A DNA stretch of 64,000 nucleotides from Rhizobiaceae bacterium (GCA_029212415.1 JARGOF010000015.1:47424-111423); one strand, 5' to 3'. Positions 17,108 to 25,883 are shown, counted from the stretch's first letter. Translations and numbers: made by a program. Notes: generated by a model not told the origin, from the sequence alone.

Positions 17108-18013
17108 TCATGCAGCCGGTTTGGCCCAGGGGAATGTATGCGCCAGCCAATCTGCCGGAGCAGGGGTGCCCCATACGTTCATGACCCTTACATTCTCCGG
17201 ACGCGTCAGCGCCGTAATAACATTGGGTTCATAGCGATCATCGTCGTGGATCATCGCCATGCCGCCTGAGCATTCGACCATCGCTCCACAGGCGTCAATG
17301 TAATAGGCATAGGTGTTGTCACCGGGGCGATGGCGGCCTGGACCCCAGACATATTGCTTGTCGATCGTGTCCAGCCGGTCACCCAGGCTGCAATAATCGG
17401 CAAATTCACCCAATTCGAAAGAGTAATGGTGCAACCCGGTGCCGCCGCGCACAATGCCCAGCAGATGATGCAGACGGTTTGCCCCGCGCATCCAGCTCAA
17501 TCCGTCATCAACCATTCTCTCTGACAGTTTGAGTCCCATGATACGCTCAAACTGCGCACGGGTTTCGGTTGGCTCGGGTGACAGAATGTTCACGTGGTCC
17601 AGATGCAATGGACCGACGCCTGTGCTGGCGTGGCGACGCCCGTAGGTTTCGTCGGCGATCGGCGTGTGGACTTCAATCGTATGGCCTTGAGGCGTGGCGA
17701 ACACCATGCCTGCGGCGCAACAATCCAGTGTCGGTTTTTGTGAGATCAGGCGGCAGCCCACCTCTTCCACCCGGCTGGCAGCCTCGGCAACGGCTTCTGT
17801 CGATACGGACTCAAAACCGATCGAGCGGACTGAATTTTCATCAGCGCGATGCAGCACCAGTTCCGCCTGCCGGCCATTGGAAGACAGCCAGACGGTGTCG
17901 TCTGACTGACGCGTCACATGCAATCCCAAAATTCCGGTGCTCTCAGTTACCAATTGTTCGACGTTCACCACGTTCAATTGAACATGACCGATTGCATTGA
18001 CCAGGTAGCTCAT
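17108..18013 (-). CDS. VOC-family extradiol-dioxygenase-like protein
   Basis: A two-domain vicinal-oxygen-chelate protein of 301 residues, the length of type I extradiol ring-cleavage dioxygenases. The C-terminal half has the metal ligands: His140 (LHLDHVN), His196 (GLHHYSFEL) and Glu247 (MVECSGG), plus the extradiol signature region WGPGRHRPGDNTYAYYIDACG. The expected reaction is meta-cleavage of a catechol-like compound with Fe(II) or Mn(II). The start at 18013 (MSYLVNAIGHVQ) is chosen because the first VOC strand begins there. A TTTTCGAAAA palindrome lies 68 bp upstream, shared with the next gene and the GntR gene. Confidence 0.85.
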   Translation of the reverse strand: MSYLVNAIGHVQLNVVNVEQLVTESTGILGLHVTRQSDDTVWLSSNGRQAELVLHRADENSVRSIGFESVSTEAVAEAASRVEEVGCRLISQKPTLDCCAAGMVFATPQGHTIEVHTPIADETYGRRHASTGVGPLHLDHVNILSPEPTETRAQFERIMGLKLSERMVDDGLSWMRGANRLHHLLGIVRGGTGLHHYSFELGEFADYCSLGDRLDTIDKQYVWGPGRHRPGDNTYAYYIDACGAMVECSGGMAMIHDDDRYEPNVITALTRPENVRVMNVWGTPAPADWLAHTFPWAKPAA

Positions 18014-18078
18014 TCGACTTCCGTCCCATTTATCTGCGAATTCCGCGTTTCCTAACACAGATATTCTGATGCCGCAAA

Positions 18079-18092
18079 TATTTTCGAAAATA
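18079..18092. promoter_or_regulatory. TTTTCGAAAA operator candidate, site A
   Basis: Perfect 14-bp palindrome TATTTTCGAAAATA ahead of the dioxygenase-like gene. A further half site (TCGAAAA) follows at about 18102-18108. The same 10-bp core lies at 19047-19056 and 19251-19260. The FCD-type GntR regulator at 19420 is the likely binder (inference). Confidence 0.6.
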
Positions 18093-18185
18093 ATGATTTC
18101 ATCGAAAAGATTAAGTTATTTCTCATTGGGTTTGCAGGCTTGTTCATCCGAAAAGGGCTTGCTCCGTCAAACCGTTTCGGCCAAT

Positions 18186-19031
18186 TCATTCTTCATCGTG
18201 AACGGTGTTGGACAAGGTTCCAATGCCTTCGATCTCGATCTCGACCACATCACCGGCACGTAGAAATTCCTGTGGCTTCCGCGTCGAACCAAATCCGCTG
18301 CAGGTGCCCGTGACGATCACGTCGCCAGGTTCAAGCGTGGTAAATTGCGAAATATAGCTGATCTGGTAGGGGATATCGAAAATCATCCGGGACGTATCCG
18401 TGCGCTGCTTCTCGATCCCATTGACACGGGTAACAAGCGAAAGCCCGCGTGGCGGCAGGGTGAGCGCGTCACTTGTTACCATCCAGGGACCGAAAGCGCC
18501 TGTGCCGATGAAGTTCTTGCCCGGTGTGAACTGATGGCTGTGCCTCTGCCAGTCACGCACACTTCCGTCATTGTAGATCGCATAACCCGCGACATGGGAC
18601 TGGGCCTCCTCGCGGGTTATATGGCGACCGGATTTGCCTATGATGACCGCGAGTTCGCCTTCGAAATCGAGCCTGTCCGAGACGCGTGGAGAGATCATCG
18701 GCGCCCTGTGTCCGATCTGCGAAGATGGAAGCCGCAGAAACAGCACCGGATAGGCCGGCGCGCTTTCACGGTCATCACCCTCTTCGAAATAGTTCAGGGC
18801 TGCCATGACGATCTTCGATGGATTGGGAATGACCGGTGCCAGGTCGACTTCATCAAGCGTGAAGTCGCACGGCAGCGTGCCATGAGCATCGCAGTCCGGA
18901 AAACCAGCGGCAATATAGGCGCGCAGATCGGGAAAGCGGTCTGCAAGGCGTCGCCCCAGATCAATACCGCCCTCCGTGGTAAGCAGCCCCCATGAGGCAA
19001 TTCCCGCCTTGGTGAAAGAAACGTATCGCAT
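18186..19031 (-). CDS. Fumarylacetoacetase-family hydrolase/isomerase
   Basis: FAH-superfamily enzyme, 281 residues, acting on 2-hydroxy-dienoates, acylpyruvates or similar ring-cleavage products with a divalent metal. Recognisable parts: KIVMAALNYFEEG, DFEGELAVIIGKSGRHI with two acidic metal ligands, YAIYNDGSVRDWQRHSHQFTPGKNFIGTGAFGPW, and LEPGDVIVTGTCSGFGSTRKPQEFLRAGDVVEIEIEGIGTLSN. The ATG at 19031 is preferred to one four codons earlier because GGAG lies six bases ahead. Together with the extradiol-like protein and the hydrolase it suggests a meta-cleavage pathway. Confidence 0.93.
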   Translation of the reverse strand: MRYVSFTKAGIASWGLLTTEGGIDLGRRLADRFPDLRAYIAAGFPDCDAHGTLPCDFTLDEVDLAPVIPNPSKIVMAALNYFEEGDDRESAPAYPVLFLRLPSSQIGHRAPMISPRVSDRLDFEGELAVIIGKSGRHITREEAQSHVAGYAIYNDGSVRDWQRHSHQFTPGKNFIGTGAFGPWMVTSDALTLPPRGLSLVTRVNGIEKQRTDTSRMIFDIPYQISYISQFTTLEPGDVIVTGTCSGFGSTRKPQEFLRAGDVVEIEIEGIGTLSNTVHDEE

Positions 19032-19046
19032 TCGAAGCTCCATCTT

Positions 19047-19056
19047 TTTTCGAAAA
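19047..19056. promoter_or_regulatory. TTTTCGAAAA operator candidate, site B
   Basis: Perfect 10-bp palindrome 16 bp upstream of the FAH-family start. At this position a bound regulator would block translation-proximal transcription initiation, fitting repression. Confidence 0.55.
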
Positions 19057-19250
19057 TATCTATATATTGGAACATGGGCATTTGAAACCCCGTCTGCGTT
19101 GCCTGACTGCGTTGGCTGACTGCGGCCGTGTAGTTTACGGGGAAAAGTCGGTGGTGATGGAGGAGGCCGCAGCGCCTGTCAGCCCTCAACATAGTCGCTT
19201 TCAGTTGCATGCAGTATCGCGTTGTCGGGAGATCAGGCTAAGGAGAAAAT

Positions 19251-19260
19251 TTTTCGAAAA
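19251..19260. promoter_or_regulatory. TTTTCGAAAA operator candidate, site C
   Basis: Third copy of the 10-bp palindrome, in the intergenic region between the divergent FAH and GntR genes, about 160 bp upstream of the GntR start. Fits autoregulation by the GntR protein. Confidence 0.55.
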
Positions 19261-19324
19261 TCTGATTGTCATTGAAAATTCAGAAAAAATGAACTAATTG
19301 GATGGGCAAGTGCCCAGCAACATT

Positions 19325-19360
19325 GGCAGGCCAGACCACATCGGCAGGCCAGACCAGATC
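19325..19360. repeat. Tandem 18-bp duplication
   Basis: Two adjacent 18-bp units beginning GGCAGGCCAGACCA differ at one base. It lies in the leader of the GntR gene, within the 388-bp divergent intergenic region that also holds operator sites B and C and nothing else recognisable. Confidence 0.5.
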
Positions 19361-19419
19361 AATAGGAATTCACCCTGACCGCCGAGTTGAACAAATCAGG
19401 ACGGTGGAAACCTGCCAAG

Positions 19420-20073
19420 ATGGAAACATCGACCGGCCAGGACCTTGTTGCGCGTCTGCGGGCCGATATCGTCAGCCATATTTTCATGCCGGAAGCCAAG
19501 CTGAAATTTGCTGACCTTACCAAACGTTATGATGTGGGAATCGGCACCCTGCGCGAAGCGCTCTCCCAATTGGTCTCGGAAGGATTCGTCACGCTGGAAG
19601 CGGGCAAGGGCTTCAAGGTTGCGCGGGTGTCTCGGGAAGAGTTGATCGAGGTGACCGATCACTTCGTGGACCTGGAAAAGCGTGCCATCGCTGATGCGAT
19701 CGCCCATGGCGACGATGACTGGGAAAGTCATATTGTCGCCGCTCACCATCGATTGAGTATCATCGAAAACCTGTCCTGGGAACAGCGGATGGAGCGCCAC
19801 GGCGAGTGGGTCCAGCGCCACCGCGAGTTCCATGAATCCCTCGTGGCGGCCTGCCAGGGACGTTGGCTTTTCCGGTTGCGTTCAATGATGTTCGATCAGC
19901 TGGACCGTTATCGATTTCTCTCCAAAATGAGCCTTGATGGACTGGGGAAGAAAAAATTCGAGGAACACCGTCTGATCATGCAGGCAGTATTGGACCGGGA
20001 CGTTGCCAAGGCGACGGAAATGATCGAAGAGCACATTCGCGGCACCACCGAAGCCGGACTGAAAGTGCTTTGA
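19420..20073 (+). CDS. GntR-family regulator, FCD subfamily
   Basis: Transcription factor of 217 residues: N-terminal winged helix (LVARLRADIVSHIFMPEAKLKFADLTKRYDVGIGTLREALSQLVSEGFVTLEAGKGFKVARVS) and an all-helical FCD ligand-binding domain with metal-binding-type Asp/His positions (HREFHESL, EHRLIMQAVL, EEHIRG). The ATG at 19420 (METSTGQ) is used; a TTG 11 codons upstream is possible. It is divergent from the FAH/VOC/tct genes and probably represses them through the TTTTCGAAAA boxes, responding to a carboxylate intermediate. Confidence 0.92.
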   Translation: METSTGQDLVARLRADIVSHIFMPEAKLKFADLTKRYDVGIGTLREALSQLVSEGFVTLEAGKGFKVARVSREELIEVTDHFVDLEKRAIADAIAHGDDDWESHIVAAHHRLSIIENLSWEQRMERHGEWVQRHREFHESLVAACQGRWLFRLRSMMFDQLDRYRFLSKMSLDGLGKKKFEEHRLIMQAVLDRDVAKATEMIEEHIRGTTEAGLKVL

Positions 20074-20162
20074 AGTTCCTGTAGGACGAGCAAAGCCCGT
20101 TTGACGACTGAACAATGATCCGTCTGTTGCAGGTATCGGACAATCACATGATCAGGGCTTAT

Positions 20163-21512
20163 TCAGCCAAACCCCGCTTTGGCCCGATGGAAGAAGTCGC
20201 GCGTGCCCATCTGGCCGCCCTTCAAGGTCACTTCCAAACCGTCGATTTCGCCATTCTCTGAGTGGACCTGACACAGTGGGGCTCCCGGGGCCAGCGGGGC
20301 CAGTGCGGACAGCGCTGTGGCGCCAAGTGCCGTCATGGCATGTCCGGAGGTGTCACCACCCGCCACCGCGACGCGCGGCAAACGGGTCTTGCGGCGGATA
20401 TCAGCCACAAGCCGGCCGAGACCGGCGCCAATCCGGTCATTCACCGTGCCTGCGGAAAGGCCGGAGGCGTGAACCGCCTCATGCACACGCCCCATGGCCG
20501 GATCGTCAGGTCCGCGTGCGGTGACGACAATCACGTCCTGGCCATTTGAAAGGGCGGACAGGGATTTTTGCATCGTCTGGTCCAGACTGCGCTCCCATTC
20601 TTCAGGATCGACGGCCCTTGCTGCTTCAAGCGCGATGATTTCAAAACCCTGTGCCTCAGCGTCATTGATCTGCGCGCTGTTGATGGGAGAGCAGGAGCCG
20701 GACACGCAGAAGATCTGATCAACGGGTTGGAGTTTTGGCGGCTCGTATCGGGCGGGCAGATGCCCGATGGCCCGCCAATGGGCCACCAGCGCGTATTCAA
20801 CCCCTTGCGAGCCTATGGCAAAAACCGGACCATTGCCGCCATTCCATATCAGCCGCCCGGCCTCTGTCAGGGTTTCGTCATCCAGCACATCGATGGCAAT
20901 GATGTCTGCACCGGCGGCCAGATTGTCTGCCAGGGCGTCATCGGTGCGACCGGATTTGATTTGCGCCATATCGATCAGGCCAATTGTCCGATCGGTCTGG
21001 CGCGCCAGATGGAGGCGCAAATCGGCCTCGTCCATCGGCGTCGTCGGATGCCTGCTCATGACCGGGTGCCTGTCGAGCCGATAGACACCGTCGTCCGTGC
21101 CGGCGAACAATTGCCCAAACGTCTGATAGCGGCGTATCTCCGGGGCGCCCACGACCAAAGGATGCCATTGTCCGCCCAGCAGGGGCGCGCCGATATCGAT
21201 GGCGCGGCCAATCGAGCCACACATGGGAGAGGAATCAAAGGTCGAACAAACCTTGTAATGGGCGATTGGCGCGCCAAACCGTGCCAGTGCGTTGAAGGCC
21301 TGCGGCAGATTCTGGTCCATCCAGTGCGGATCGCGCGAGCGGGCAACGCCGGCAATCCCCATGGCGCCAAGGTCTGGAAACCGCGCAAGATCGTCGGGGC
21401 TGGGGGGCTGAAGGAACATCACCGTGGGGATGCCGGCAAAGGCCAGCACCTCCATGACCGCCGACGATCCGGTAAAGTCATCGCCATAAAAAGACAACAA
21501 AGGTTTATGCAT
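20163..21512 (-). CDS. oiaK: Four-carbon acid sugar kinase family (DUF1537), probable 3-oxo-isoapionate kinase OiaK
   Basis: ATP-dependent acid-sugar kinase, 449 residues. The substrate half begins LLSFYGDDFTGSSAVMEVLAFAGIPTVMFL with the family motif GDDFTGS; the nucleotide-binding half has VAVAGGDTSGHAMTALGATAL. In known D-apionate pathways a DUF1537 kinase (OiaK) phosphorylates 3-oxo-isoapionate made by ApnO. The presence of apnL and apnO nearby makes that assignment likely, although other DUF1537 kinases act on erythronate-type acids. The ATG at 21512 has AAAGGA about six bases upstream; the previous codon is also ATG. Confidence 0.85.
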   Translation of the reverse strand: MHKPLLSFYGDDFTGSSAVMEVLAFAGIPTVMFLQPPSPDDLARFPDLGAMGIAGVARSRDPHWMDQNLPQAFNALARFGAPIAHYKVCSTFDSSPMCGSIGRAIDIGAPLLGGQWHPLVVGAPEIRRYQTFGQLFAGTDDGVYRLDRHPVMSRHPTTPMDEADLRLHLARQTDRTIGLIDMAQIKSGRTDDALADNLAAGADIIAIDVLDDETLTEAGRLIWNGGNGPVFAIGSQGVEYALVAHWRAIGHLPARYEPPKLQPVDQIFCVSGSCSPINSAQINDAEAQGFEIIALEAARAVDPEEWERSLDQTMQKSLSALSNGQDVIVVTARGPDDPAMGRVHEAVHASGLSAGTVNDRIGAGLGRLVADIRRKTRLPRVAVAGGDTSGHAMTALGATALSALAPLAPGAPLCQVHSENGEIDGLEVTLKGGQMGTRDFFHRAKAGFG

Positions 21513-21633
21513 CATTTTCCTTTCGTGCCCGATAGGCAACTGGGGTGGCACGCAACGCCAGATTCGGCGCCTTCAGTTCCGCCGTCTCGCAGGGAAACGC
21601 AACAACGGTGCCAGAGGATTGCCCGCCAGCCAT
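21505..21633 (-). CDS. Possible small protein between apnL and oiaK
   Basis: A 42-codon frame starts 4 bp after the apnL stop and ends overlapping the oiaK start. Its frame fills the 120-bp gap between the two genes exactly, but its purine-rich stretch (AAGGTG) abuts the ATG and no family is recognised. It could be a translational coupler or chance. Confidence 0.25.
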   Translation of the reverse strand: MAGGQSSGTVVAFPCETAELKAPNLALRATPVAYRARKENDA

Positions 21634-21637
21634 CACC

Positions 21638-23584
21638 TTATTGTGCCTTAGGGGTATCTTCGGCCTCAAGGAACAGAACCGACGGTGATGCCAGGTCGAC
21701 AAAGGGCGTGGAAACCGGTGTCAGGGCGCTGTCGAGCCAATCGGGATTCGTCACGGCGGCTTCAAAGCGATCTGCGTCAAGACATGCCACGCGGCCTGTG
21801 TCGGCAAGCCGGATCCGGTGCGGCTTGCCACTCAGGTTGGCAATCATCATTCGCCTCCCGGTTTTGCTGGCAAAGGCCAGTGCCGCAAGCTCCGTCGGTA
21901 TGCCGGTGATCTGAAGGCGCTGTCCGCCCCCGGCCACAAAGCGCAGTGCGTGGAAGATGGGATAGACGCTGGCTTCCTCATGATCATCAAACCAGGGCCT
22001 TGCAACAGGGCCGGGTGCAGCAAGAATGCCAAAAGGTCCAATGGGCGCGGTCAGCGCCATGGCCTCGATGGCGAAGCCTTCGGTTTTTGCCAGGGCCGCC
22101 GCCGCCCAGGCCGCGCCGAACAATGCCCTGGCGCGCGGGTCCCAGGTGGCCATTGTCAGACGGATCTGATCCGGATTGGGTGACACGGCATCACCATAGG
22201 GGTTCGAGCGCATGCCGATGGCAGCAAGTCCCAGCCGGTAGCTGCGGTTTGCGCCAATGGCGCGCGCGCTGCGAAAGATGTCCGGCAGGGTTTCAATGGT
22301 CTGCGCAACGCTTGCATCATCAGCGGCATGGACGATGGCGGCGTTTCCATGGGTCATGAAGTCCAAAGGCAGGCCATCGGGTCTGCACCGATTGAACTCG
22401 GTAAAATTGCTCAGCATTCCACTGCCGATACGCGCATCGGGAAAGGCTTGCCGGGCTGCGACATAGGCATCGTATGGAGAAAGTCCGTCCGGCCATTGCC
22501 CGCCCGGTTGGTAACTCTTGAGATAGGCCTTTGGCAGAGCGATCAAATGGCGTGGTCTGCATCCGGCATCGCGGCAAGCACTGGCCACCCGCTCCAATTG
22601 CGGCAGCGCCGGTGCATTGTCCTCAAGCACGATTTCCAGATCAAGCGATCCTGACAGGGCCTGCAGCGCGGCACCGGCACGCGTCAGATCTGTCGCAGCG
22701 TCATCTGCGGTTGTTCGCAACAGCAGAGCCGAGAGACCGCTGGCAGCAAGGACCTTTGTCCCGGCAGAATCGGGCAGCCATCCCGCCTGCGCCGCCAGCA
22801 GAATGTCGGGCAGGGCCTCGTCCAGTGCCGGGCCGATCTGGACGGGTTCGGCTTCTCCGGTCTTGACCGGTACAGGCCGTCCGGTGATGCGCAGATGAAT
22901 ATCCTGACGAATGGTGGTGCCGGCCTTGATCACATAGGCAAATGGCTCGACCAGGGGGCGGGAATAGGTTTTGAACGAGGCGTCAGACCAGTTGCGCTGA
23001 TCTTCCATCTCGAAGACATCACCGGAAAACGCAATATCCAGCGATACCCCGTCCATGGAGAAGGCAAGGCCTGCAATATCCTTGATCGGTTGCGCCGGAG
23101 AGATGGTTTCCGGCATGGTCTCGGCCTGCACTGTGCCTGCCGATGTGGTGACGACAACCGGTTTGCCTGCAACCCCGGCGATGGGATGCAGGAGCGTGAA
23201 TCCGGTGCGGTTGGTAATAAAATCGCGTGCCGCCGTTGCTTCGCCGATTGCATGCACCGTGCCGTCAGAGCGAAGCTGGTAGGTCACGCTGCAGGAAAGG
23301 GCGCCGTCATCCACTTCAAAGTGCCGCTGGTAGCGAAATCCGTCGGGTTGCTCTTCGAAGGTTTCACGTGTGACCTTAGGGGGCAAAGTGCCCCAATTCT
23401 GGTCGCGGACCGGGAAATCGATCTGGCGCACCAGTTCAAGCGGACCATAGGCCACGCAGCGCAGGGCGCCTGCATCAATGATGGCTGAAATGTCACCGGC
23501 CGCAATTGTGCGCGCCGCAGAGCTTGGCTCATTGGTTCCGGTTTCAAAAACCTTGCGTAGAGCTGAATCAGGCGAATGACCCAT
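21638..23584 (-). CDS. apnL: D-apionate lactonase ApnL
   Basis: Large protein of about 648 residues that I recognise as the ApnL family, which opens D-apionolactone to D-apionate, the first step after import or oxidation of D-apiose. The middle part reads like a TIM barrel (LEIVLEDNAPALPQLERVASACRDAGCRPRHLIALPKAYLKSYQPGGQWPDG; RIGSGMLSNFTEFNRCRP; PLDFMTHGNAAIVHAADDASV), followed by a beta-rich C-terminal domain. I use ATG 23584, with GGGGAGGAAA upstream; a TTG at 23593 or 23629 is possible. The operator-like CATTATACCA at 23646 sits 62 bp upstream. Confidence 0.85.
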   Translation of the reverse strand: MGHSPDSALRKVFETGTNEPSSAARTIAAGDISAIIDAGALRCVAYGPLELVRQIDFPVRDQNWGTLPPKVTRETFEEQPDGFRYQRHFEVDDGALSCSVTYQLRSDGTVHAIGEATAARDFITNRTGFTLLHPIAGVAGKPVVVTTSAGTVQAETMPETISPAQPIKDIAGLAFSMDGVSLDIAFSGDVFEMEDQRNWSDASFKTYSRPLVEPFAYVIKAGTTIRQDIHLRITGRPVPVKTGEAEPVQIGPALDEALPDILLAAQAGWLPDSAGTKVLAASGLSALLLRTTADDAATDLTRAGAALQALSGSLDLEIVLEDNAPALPQLERVASACRDAGCRPRHLIALPKAYLKSYQPGGQWPDGLSPYDAYVAARQAFPDARIGSGMLSNFTEFNRCRPDGLPLDFMTHGNAAIVHAADDASVAQTIETLPDIFRSARAIGANRSYRLGLAAIGMRSNPYGDAVSPNPDQIRLTMATWDPRARALFGAAWAAAALAKTEGFAIEAMALTAPIGPFGILAAPGPVARPWFDDHEEASVYPIFHALRFVAGGGQRLQITGIPTELAALAFASKTGRRMMIANLSGKPHRIRLADTGRVACLDADRFEAAVTNPDWLDSALTPVSTPFVDLASPSVLFLEAEDTPKAQ

Positions 23585-23645
23585 TGCGTTCAATTTCCTC
23601 CCCTTGGATGTCGGCAAATCATCGATCAACCGAAACTCAACACCT

Positions 23646-23655
23646 CATTATACCA
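23646..23655. promoter_or_regulatory. TGGTATAATG box upstream of apnL
   Basis: TGGTATAATG on the minus strand, identical to the half site in the palindrome at 31271-31289 and nearly identical to TGGTATAACA at 24718. It resembles the GGTATA repeats bound by NanR-type FCD regulators. Only one half site is clear here. Confidence 0.5.
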
Positions 23656-23725
23656 GATGGACGCGATACGGAAGACGGTCCGTTCGCCGTAAACCCTGGC
23701 CTCGGTGCAAAAAGCGAATGCGGGC

Positions 23726-24652
23726 CTAGCCCAAGGCAACCCCATTGGTGAAAACATAGGCTGAATAAAGCGAGGTGGTGCCACAGATGAACAATCGGTT
23801 GCGCTTGGCGCCACCAAAGGTAACATTGGCAACAATCTCGGGAATGCGGATCTTGCCGATCAGCGTTCCATCGGGGTCGTAGCAATGCACCCCGTCCGCT
23901 GCGCTGGTCCAGATCCGTCCTTCCCGGTCGACACGGAATCCGTCGAACAGACCATTGTCACAGGCGGCAAAAACCTCGCCGCCACTCAGCGACAAATCCT
24001 CATTGACGGTAAATCGCCGAATATGGGCAGGTCCGCCGGAAAGATGGGTAGCGCCTGTGTCTGCAATATAGAGCAGGCGTTCATCGGGAGAAAAGGCCAG
24101 CCCGTTGGGTTTGACAAAGTCATCCGTCATCTGGGTCAGCTTTCTGCTGATCGGATCGATGCGATAGACATGACAGCCCGTCAGTTCGGGCTTTGCCCGC
24201 TCTCCCTCATAGTCAGTGAGAATGCCGTAGGTCGGATCCGAGAACCAGATGGTTCCATCGGAATGCACGACAACATCATTTGGCGAATTGAGACGGTTGC
24301 CATCAAAACGATCGGCGAGAATGGTGATCGAACCGTCATGTTCCGTGCGCGTGACGCGGCGGGTCAGATGTTCGCACGTGACAAGCCGTCCCTGCGGATC
24401 AACCGTATTGCCGTTTGAATTGTTCGATGGTGCGCGAAAAACCGACACCGAGCCATCGGTCTCGTCCCATCGCATCATCCGATTGTTGGGAATGTCTGAC
24501 CAGATGAGGTATCGCCCGGCAGGAAACCATGCCGGGCCCTCGCACCATCGCGCGCCTGTCCAAAGGCGCTCGACATGGATATGCGGCGCAAACAGATCGG
24601 AGAAACGACTGTCCAGAACCTCAAATTCGGTTCCCTCCGGTTGCCTGTTCAT
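23726..24652 (-). CDS. SMP-30/gluconolactonase family lactonase
   Basis: Six-bladed beta-propeller lactonase, 308 residues. Features: CEGPAWFPAGRYLIWSDIPNNRMMRW with the metal-ligand glutamate, NGNTVDPQGRLVTCEH, the NSPNDVVVHSDGTIWFSDPTYG asparagine and aspartate ligands, and KPNGLAFSPDERLLYIADTG. It may hydrolyse D-apionolactone alongside ApnL or another sugar lactone. The ATG at 24652 is preferred because AAGGAGA stands six bases ahead. It is divergent from the ABC transporter genes. Confidence 0.9.
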   Translation of the reverse strand: MNRQPEGTEFEVLDSRFSDLFAPHIHVERLWTGARWCEGPAWFPAGRYLIWSDIPNNRMMRWDETDGSVSVFRAPSNNSNGNTVDPQGRLVTCEHLTRRVTRTEHDGSITILADRFDGNRLNSPNDVVVHSDGTIWFSDPTYGILTDYEGERAKPELTGCHVYRIDPISRKLTQMTDDFVKPNGLAFSPDERLLYIADTGATHLSGGPAHIRRFTVNEDLSLSGGEVFAACDNGLFDGFRVDREGRIWTSAADGVHCYDPDGTLIGKIRIPEIVANVTFGGAKRNRLFICGTTSLYSAYVFTNGVALG

Positions 24653-24717
24653 CGGCATTCTCCTTGCTTGCTGGTCATCGCGCGGCTCCGGTTTTTTCTT
24701 TGGTCCTATTGATTAAC

Positions 24718-24733
24718 TGGTATAACATGTTAT
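24718..24733. promoter_or_regulatory. TGGTATAA box and palindrome in the divergent apn promoter region
   Basis: TGGTATAACA at 24718-24727 overlaps the perfect 12-bp palindrome ATAACATGTTAT (24722-24733). It lies between the SMP-30 gene and the ABC binding-protein gene, where one bound regulator could control both directions. Confidence 0.5.
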
Positions 24734-24790
24734 TGACATGATGTCGATTTGAGGATGCATTCGTCATTCAACAACCTGGGAGGAATAAAC

Positions 24791-25849
24791 TTGAAAAATC
24801 TCATAACCGCAACGCTGTTTGCTGCCGCTACTGTAACGTCAGCCTTTATGGCCGTTCCCGCCATTGCGGCGGACAAACCGACCGTCGCCTTGAGCAATGC
24901 CTTTTTGGGCAATGCCTGGCGCCGTTCCATGATCACGGCATTTGAGGAAGCTGCGACCAAAGCTGAAGCTGATGGATTGATCGCCTCTTTCCAGGTGTCC
25001 AACGCTCCGGGTGAAAACTCGGCAACCGAACAGATTGCGCAGCTCAAGGCGCTTCTGCTCGATCAGCCGGACATCCTGCTTGTCAATCCGGCCTCGCCGA
25101 CCGCGCTGAATCCAACGCTCCAGCAGGCTTGCAATATGGGTATCGTCGTTGCTGTCTTCGACAGCTCGACCGATCTGGATTGCGTTCATATCGTAACCAA
25201 CAGCTTTGGCGATTGGGCTCGGCTGTCAACCCAGGCCGTCATCGACGGCATCGGTGGCAAGGGCAATGTCATCATCGCCCGCGGTGTTCAGGGTTCACCT
25301 CCCGAGATCGAAATGTACGATGTCCAGACGCAATTGCTGAAGGCAAATCCGGATGTCAAAGTTGTCGGGGAATTCTTTACATTCTGTGACAGCGCCAAAG
25401 CCCAGGAAGCCCTGCTTGGAACCATCGCCAGCTTGCCCGAGGTCGATGGCGTAATCGGTTGCGGTGAGGGTCTGGGCGCTGTTCAGGCATTCCAGACAGC
25501 AGGACGCAAGATCCCGGTTGTCGCCTTTGCGCCGAGCGGACGTGCTCTCAAGTTCTGGGGCGAAGGCAACGGTGCGCCGGGTTCGGTCGCGGTCATGTCC
25601 GACCCGGGCCAGGGTGTTGCGGCGCTCTTCACCGCCATCAATATCCACAACGGTCAGGATGTTCCCCGCATTACGATCTTCCCGCCGGTTGTGGTGAGCG
25701 ATGAAGAACGTGATCAGTGGATTGCCGCTGTCGGCGATGACGAGATCGCTTCCTGGCAGTGGACCCAGGAACTTGTCGACGCGCAACTGAAAGCAAATGT
25801 CGATGGAATGGTCGCTGATGCAGCGCTTCCGCCGGTTCCAGTGAGGTAA
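24791..25849 (+). CDS. Sugar ABC transporter substrate-binding protein (ribose type)
   Basis: Periplasmic receptor of the Peripla_BP_4 group, about 352 residues. Sec signal peptide MKNLITATLFAAATVTSAFMAVPAIAA, then KPTVALSNAFLGNAWRRSMITAFEEAA, the usual first strand. The start is TTG at 24791 with GGGAGGAA ten bases ahead; an ATG 14 codons earlier would leave that site inside the gene. The expected ligand is D-apiose, D-apionolactone or D-apionate from context. Followed by a hairpin (25860-25883) before the ATPase gene. Confidence 0.92.
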   Translation: MKNLITATLFAAATVTSAFMAVPAIAADKPTVALSNAFLGNAWRRSMITAFEEAATKAEADGLIASFQVSNAPGENSATEQIAQLKALLLDQPDILLVNPASPTALNPTLQQACNMGIVVAVFDSSTDLDCVHIVTNSFGDWARLSTQAVIDGIGGKGNVIIARGVQGSPPEIEMYDVQTQLLKANPDVKVVGEFFTFCDSAKAQEALLGTIASLPEVDGVIGCGEGLGAVQAFQTAGRKIPVVAFAPSGRALKFWGEGNGAPGSVAVMSDPGQGVAALFTAINIHNGQDVPRITIFPPVVVSDEERDQWIAAVGDDEIASWQWTQELVDAQLKANVDGMVADAALPPVPVR

Positions 25850-25859
25850 TGACCTTTGT

Positions 25860-25883
25860 GTCCGCGCCAGAGATGGCGCGGAC
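25860..25883 (+). terminator. Intra-operon hairpin after the binding-protein gene
   Basis: Ten-base perfect arms GTCCGCGCCA / TGGCGCGGAC around a GAGA loop, followed by CCCTTTCT. It lies 10 bp after the stop codon and before the ATPase gene. Such hairpins typically protect the receptor mRNA and reduce expression of the membrane subunits. Confidence 0.6.

Noticed and set aside
20568..21914. 448-codon plus-strand frame
   Set aside because: Lies opposite oiaK and apnL; composition typical of an antisense shadow and no recognisable domain.
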